Of a stretch of DNA of 64,000 nucleotides, positions 60,752 through 64,000 are shown piece after piece (the first letter of the stretch is position 1; each line of letters begins with the position of its first letter). The position numbers and the translations under genes were made by a program. The notes under the pieces were generated by a model, which saw only the letters and a program-made list of their open reading frames with translations, did not search any database and was not told the DNA's origin. Source of the stretch: a bacterium (GTDB lineage: Bacteria > Planctomycetota > Planctomycetia > Kolteriales > Kolteriaceae); NCBI GenBank assembly GCA_019753235.1, contig JAIELF010000025.1, positions 1 to 64,000 of the forward strand, in the 5' to 3' direction.

Positions 60752-61597
60752 TCAAGCGTTCCAGCTCTTTTTGATGAACTCGATCCCAAGCCGAGAGAGA
60801 TGCTCAGGGGAGTCGAAGATCTGTCTCCAGATGCGCGCTGCCGCCGCCAGGTCTGGCAAGAATTGCCCGAAAGCTTCGATGGTAAGCCAACCGTCGTAGC
60901 CAATCTCTTTAAGCCCCCCGAAAAAATCATCCCATGGAATGTTCTTGCTGGAACCGGGAACGCCGCGATTGTTCTCGGAAATGTGAACATGGATGCAATC
61001 CTTGCCCAGCGTCTTGATCGCTTGCCGCATGTCGGCCTCTTCGATGTTCATGTGAAACGAATCCGCCATGGTCTTGACGGCAGGATGATGAACATCGCGC
61101 AAAAGTGCCGACACCTGATCGGCCGTGTTGATGAAGTACTGCTCGAATCGATTCAGGTACTCGACGCTGAGCATGATCCCTGCTTGCTGTGCGTAGTCGC
61201 CGGCCTTCTTTAAGAATTCGACCGCGCGGTCGTGCTCTTCGCGGGTGGGACCTTGTCCCGAAAAAAGCCCCAGCGTTTGCGTCATCGGCCCGCAGAGCAA
61301 CGTTCCACCGATCGCCTTTGTGCAGTCGATGTAGTGCCGAAGGCGGTCGTAAGCTGCTGTCCGATCGGCCTGATTTGCCGAGATCGGGTTCTGACCCTCG
61401 CCAAAAACTGCCACGGTGGTTGCTTCCAAGCCGATGTCGTGATTAAACTTCCCGATTGCCTTGGCCATCGGTAGCTCGCACGCCATCAACGGCCATTCCA
61501 GACCGTGATAGCCCATCCCCTTCAGCTTCTCGGCAATGGGGAACATCTTCTCATCGGGGGCCGTCGTGTACAGGAGCAGGTTCATACCGATCTTCAT
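60752..61597 (-). CDS. Tagatose/psicose 3-epimerase-like TIM-barrel isomerase
   Basis: This is a 281-residue barrel. Metal ligands fit the D-tagatose 3-epimerase group: Glu in SVEYLNRFEQYFINT (the NRFE motif is diagnostic), Asp in MADSFHMNIEEAD, His in HVHISENNRGVPG and a final Glu in LTIEAFG. The enzyme would epimerise ketohexoses at C3. It is shorter and distinct from the barrel at 6555. It is leftward and followed by the DUF1805 gene upstream at 61643. No transporter is adjacent. Confidence 0.85.
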   Translation of the reverse strand: MKIGMNLLLYTTAPDEKMFPIAEKLKGMGYHGLEWPLMACELPMAKAIGKFNHDIGLEATTVAVFGEGQNPISANQADRTAAYDRLRHYIDCTKAIGGTLLCGPMTQTLGLFSGQGPTREEHDRAVEFLKKAGDYAQQAGIMLSVEYLNRFEQYFINTADQVSALLRDVHHPAVKTMADSFHMNIEEADMRQAIKTLGKDCIHVHISENNRGVPGSSKNIPWDDFFGGLKEIGYDGWLTIEAFGQFLPDLAAAARIWRQIFDSPEHLSRLGIEFIKKSWNA

Positions 61598-61642
61598 GCT
61601 GGTTCCCTTCGATTCACAGATTCGATGTGTGACAAAATCAAA

Positions 61643-62020
61643 CTAATGAACGGAGCTCTCCGCCGCCACCGCTGGTCGCTGCTCGGCCAAAAGGAGCTTC
61701 TCCAGGGCCTCCTGACCCGTCATCCCCTCGATCATACCCATCTCGCGAGCCGCTTGCGAAACCTTCACCACCCTCGCCGACAACAAGTCTTCGGGCTCAA
61801 CCAACGGCCGCTCGGGGGTTCCCTTCGCCAAGGCGAACGCGAAGTGAAACTCATCCGCACACGCCAGATCGTAGATCCCGCAACCGAGAAGTCCCTTTCG
61901 CGTGAGGATAGCGCAGTATTGACCCGCCTCCCAACGATGGCTAATGCCGATGGCCGAGCCGACCGGCGTTTTGATCAACCGTGACTCGGCCATCGGTAAT
62001 TCATGGGGAGTCCCGTTCAT
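61643..62020 (-). CDS. DUF1805 (YunC-like) protein
   Basis: This is 125 residues from ATG 62020, with GAGAGGG upstream; alternative in-frame starts at 62056 and 62092 exist. The core AGQYCAILTRKGLLGCGIYDLACADEF and ARVVKVSQAAREMGMIEGMTGQEAL match DUF1805, a small domain of unknown function known from Bacillus YunC and archaea. No catalytic motif or signal is visible. It lies just before the peptidase gene's end and may be its transcriptional partner, being on the same strand with a gap of about 75 bases. Confidence 0.75.
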   Translation of the reverse strand: MNGTPHELPMAESRLIKTPVGSAIGISHRWEAGQYCAILTRKGLLGCGIYDLACADEFHFAFALAKGTPERPLVEPEDLLSARVVKVSQAAREMGMIEGMTGQEALEKLLLAEQRPAVAAESSVH

Positions 62021-62095
62021 CGCATTACCCTCTCGCGTCTCAGAAGAGACATTCATGAATACGTCGGCCTCAAGAACTCCTGAGGCAGACAATCA

Positions 62096-64000
62096 TCAAA
62101 CGGACTCGCCTCGGATCCATGATTCGATTTTGTCCTCAATCTCCGAAAACTCTTCTCGGCGGCCGACCAAGACGAACTTCATCGTCTCCATCGCGAGATA
62201 ATCATTCGCGACGCGCGACACATCGCCCAGCGTCACGGCCGCGATGTGGTCGAGATAGTGAGCGTAGTAATCGATCGGCAATCCGTAGACGGCTGTGTGG
62301 GATAGTTGCGACAGAATCCCCGACTGCGTTTCAAATCGAGCGGGAAACCGCCTTGTGATGTAGGCCTTCGCCTCGGCCAATTCTTCGGAGGTCACCGGCT
62401 CTCGATCAATCGGCCCGCGAATGACTTCGATCATCGTCTGGAGGGCTTCGCGCGTGACCCGGCTATCGACATCGGTGCCTGCCAGGAACGAACCGGTTTG
62501 TTGCCGAAGTACGAACGAACTCTGCACGCCGTACGTGAGCCCCTTCTCTTCGCGAAGCTTCGCATTTAATCGGCTAGAGAAACTTCCCCCGAGAATCGTG
62601 TTGAGCAGGACCATCGCGTAATAATCGGGTGTATCTCGCCGGGTCGATAATCGGCCGATCCGAATCACCGACTGCGTCGCCTCCGGCCGATCGATCACGT
62701 GAAGCCGACCCTTCTCCGGTACGATTGCTTCATGAGGCATCCTCGGAGTCGCTTGATTCTGCTCGAGCCAATTCCCCATCGCCGAGCGAAGAAGAGGCTC
62801 GATCTCCTTACGATCGACGTCCCCAACCACCACCAAGTGGGCTCCCATCGGCACATAGTACCGATGATGATGCTCGAATAAGTCGTCGCGCGTGATCCTG
62901 GGAACGTCTTCCAGCGAGCCATCACAAGGCCGGCCGTAAGGATGCGTCGGCCCGAAGATGACTTCATCAATGAGATCGTCGGCCAAGGAGCGAGGCTGCT
63001 TTTGTCGATGGGCCAATTCTGCCAAAAGTCGATCTTTCTCTCGCGCCAAATCGGCTGCATCGAAGCGAGGATTCGTCAAAATATCCGACCATATCTGCAC
63101 GGAATCGGCCAGCGTCGAGCGAAGCGAACGGAGCGAGAGAGAGACGGTCTCGATTCCACTATCGACCGAAATCGTCGAGCCAAGCCTTTCCAACTCGCGA
63201 GCCAACGCCAAAGGATCTCGCGAGAGCGTCCCCTCTTCAAGACAATCCGCGGTCAGTCGAGCCTGCCCCAAAAGCGAACTCGACTCTCGAAGAGAACCGG
63301 CATCAACGATCAACTGCATCGTGACTCGCGGCAACTTTCGGCTCGTGACATGTTGAACCGTGACGGGGCCCATGCGATACGATTCGATCGTCGGCATCGA
63401 AAAGCGTGGCGATGGAGTCGGGCCCGGCAACAAAGTTTCATCGATCGGCCCCCGATTCTTCTCGGACGTGCTCGAGGCGACCTTCCCAAGCGACGATCGT
63501 TGGGACGAAGGACTGGGGCGAACTTGAACGACGATCTTGTTTTCGCCGAGATATTGATGAGCAACCCGGACGAGATCGGCCGAGCGGACTCGCTGATAAC
63601 GAGCCAACTCGTCCACCAGCATGTCCCCTTTGACTTCGCCGCGATGAAACGTGTATCGCTGTAACATTTCCGCTTTCGAGAGAGCCGTCTCGACTCGGGA
63701 GTACGCGCGGTTTGCCAGATGCCTTTGGGCTCGCTCAAGTTCCTCGTCGGTTGGTCCCTGCTGACAGAACCGAGCGATCTCCTCGACAATAATGGCTTCC
63801 ACCCGGCTAGACTCGGTGCCGGGAAGGGCAAAAGCGACGATGCAGAATGCTCCTGCCAGCGCTAACGTATGGTGGTACGCATCCAGCGAATGGACGATCT
63901 TTTCTTCTCGCTCGAGTCGGCGACGAAGCAGGCTATCTTTGCTTTCCCCCAGAATCAACGAAAGGATATCCAGAGCTGCCTCGTCCTCCGCGAATCGGGG
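62096..64000 (-). CDS. M16 family metallopeptidase (insulinase-like), partial
   Basis: The gene runs off the right edge, and the reading frame stays open to base 64000. The visible part covers the C-terminal half of the first M16 unit and a complete second unit. The second half opens PRVTMQLIVDAGSLRESS; where the active unit has HxxEH it reads LTADCLEEGT, so it is the structural, inactive half. C-terminal blocks SRLNAKLREEKGLTYGVQS and GTDVDSRVTREALQTMIEVI are typical. The catalytic HxxEH must be outside the window. M16 enzymes clear peptides in the envelope or organelle-like spaces. Confidence 0.87.
   Translation of the reverse strand, partial: PRFAEDEAALDILSLILGESKDSLLRRRLEREEKIVHSLDAYHHTLALAGAFCIVAFALPGTESSRVEAIIVEEIARFCQQGPTDEELERAQRHLANRAYSRVETALSKAEMLQRYTFHRGEVKGDMLVDELARYQRVRSADLVRVAHQYLGENKIVVQVRPSPSSQRSSLGKVASSTSEKNRGPIDETLLPGPTPSPRFSMPTIESYRMGPVTVQHVTSRKLPRVTMQLIVDAGSLRESSSLLGQARLTADCLEEGTLSRDPLALARELERLGSTISVDSGIETVSLSLRSLRSTLADSVQIWSDILTNPRFDAADLAREKDRLLAELAHRQKQPRSLADDLIDEVIFGPTHPYGRPCDGSLEDVPRITRDDLFEHHHRYYVPMGAHLVVVGDVDRKEIEPLLRSAMGNWLEQNQATPRMPHEAIVPEKGRLHVIDRPEATQSVIRIGRLSTRRDTPDYYAMVLLNTILGGSFSSRLNAKLREEKGLTYGVQSSFVLRQQTGSFLAGTDVDSRVTREALQTMIEVIRGPIDREPVTSEELAEAKAYITRRFPARFETQSGILSQLSHTAVYGLPIDYYAHYLDHIAAVTLGDVSRVANDYLAMETMKFVLVGRREEFSEIEDKIESWIRGESV

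Noticed and set aside
1-64000. CRISPR array, prophage or toxin-antitoxin pair
   Set aside because: No regularly spaced direct repeats, integrase, capsid genes or small paired toxin-like genes were seen anywhere.

Overview
The window reads as a chromosome segment of a planctomycete, probably Pirellulales-like (inference). Supporting markers are two PEP-CTERM proteins (1142-1924, 32306-33160), a DUF1559 prepilin-like protein (24515-25960), a HYExAFE-family protein (31308-31814), a YdjY-domain protein, K+-dependent membrane pyrophosphatase, a lone rpsN and moderately GC-rich DNA. I saw no CRISPR array, no prophage, no rRNA and no convincing tRNA. One short non-autonomous transposable element was found (4556-4721).

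Left part (1-34.4 kb) is mostly household genes in small units. It holds a DUF455 protein overlapping an oxidoreductase cut by the window edge, a PEP-CTERM protein, a VOC protein and a HTH/cobalamin-fold regulator divergent from a methyltransferase. Next come a MITE, a threonine-dehydratase-like enzyme, a sugar isomerase, hppA and a three-gene ABC-2 transporter unit (13613-14542, 11895-13556, 10576-11898). These are followed by rpsN, an HMA-domain lipoprotein, an FHA-GAF histidine kinase, a FucU-like mutarotase, a PL10-type pectate lyase, a GT39-like membrane protein, an RND/MMPL transporter and a SYLF protein. The part ends with the DUF1559 protein, a FlhX/FliK-like flagellar pair, YdjY, YkgJ, HisRS, HYExAFE, a second PEP-CTERM protein and a secreted endonuclease/exonuclease/phosphatase-fold enzyme.

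Right part (34.4-60.7 kb) is an exopolysaccharide locus. A rightward block (34773-43844) has a lipoprotein, a Wza-like export protein, a small unknown protein, a WbuB-like glycosyltransferase, a GDP-fucose-synthase-like enzyme, GDP-mannose 4,6-dehydratase, an SGNH-like membrane protein and an MBOAT acyltransferase. Together these suggest a GDP-fucose or GDP-deoxyhexose-containing, O-acylated surface glycan. Next is a leftward run (49754 to 43853): a glycosyltransferase, a DUF218-like protein, then a MarR regulator, a flavin halogenase-like oxidoreductase, a CPA2 antiporter and a second DUF218 protein. After that come two more glycosyltransferases, a Wzx-type flippase, a second Gmd-like dehydratase, two tandem paralogous glycosyltransferases, an alpha/beta hydrolase and another glycosyltransferase. 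No Wzc-type kinase, Wzy polymerase or initiating phosphosugar transferase was recognised.

The last 3 kb carry a tagatose-epimerase-like isomerase, a DUF1805 protein and an M16 peptidase running off the right edge.

Several intergenic regions contain precise inverted or direct repeats (near 3.8, 15.2, 17.9, 26.1, 34.6, 37.0, 37.6, 47.85 and 55.3 kb). These are reported as regulatory candidates only. All family assignments come from reading motifs by eye; no database search was run.
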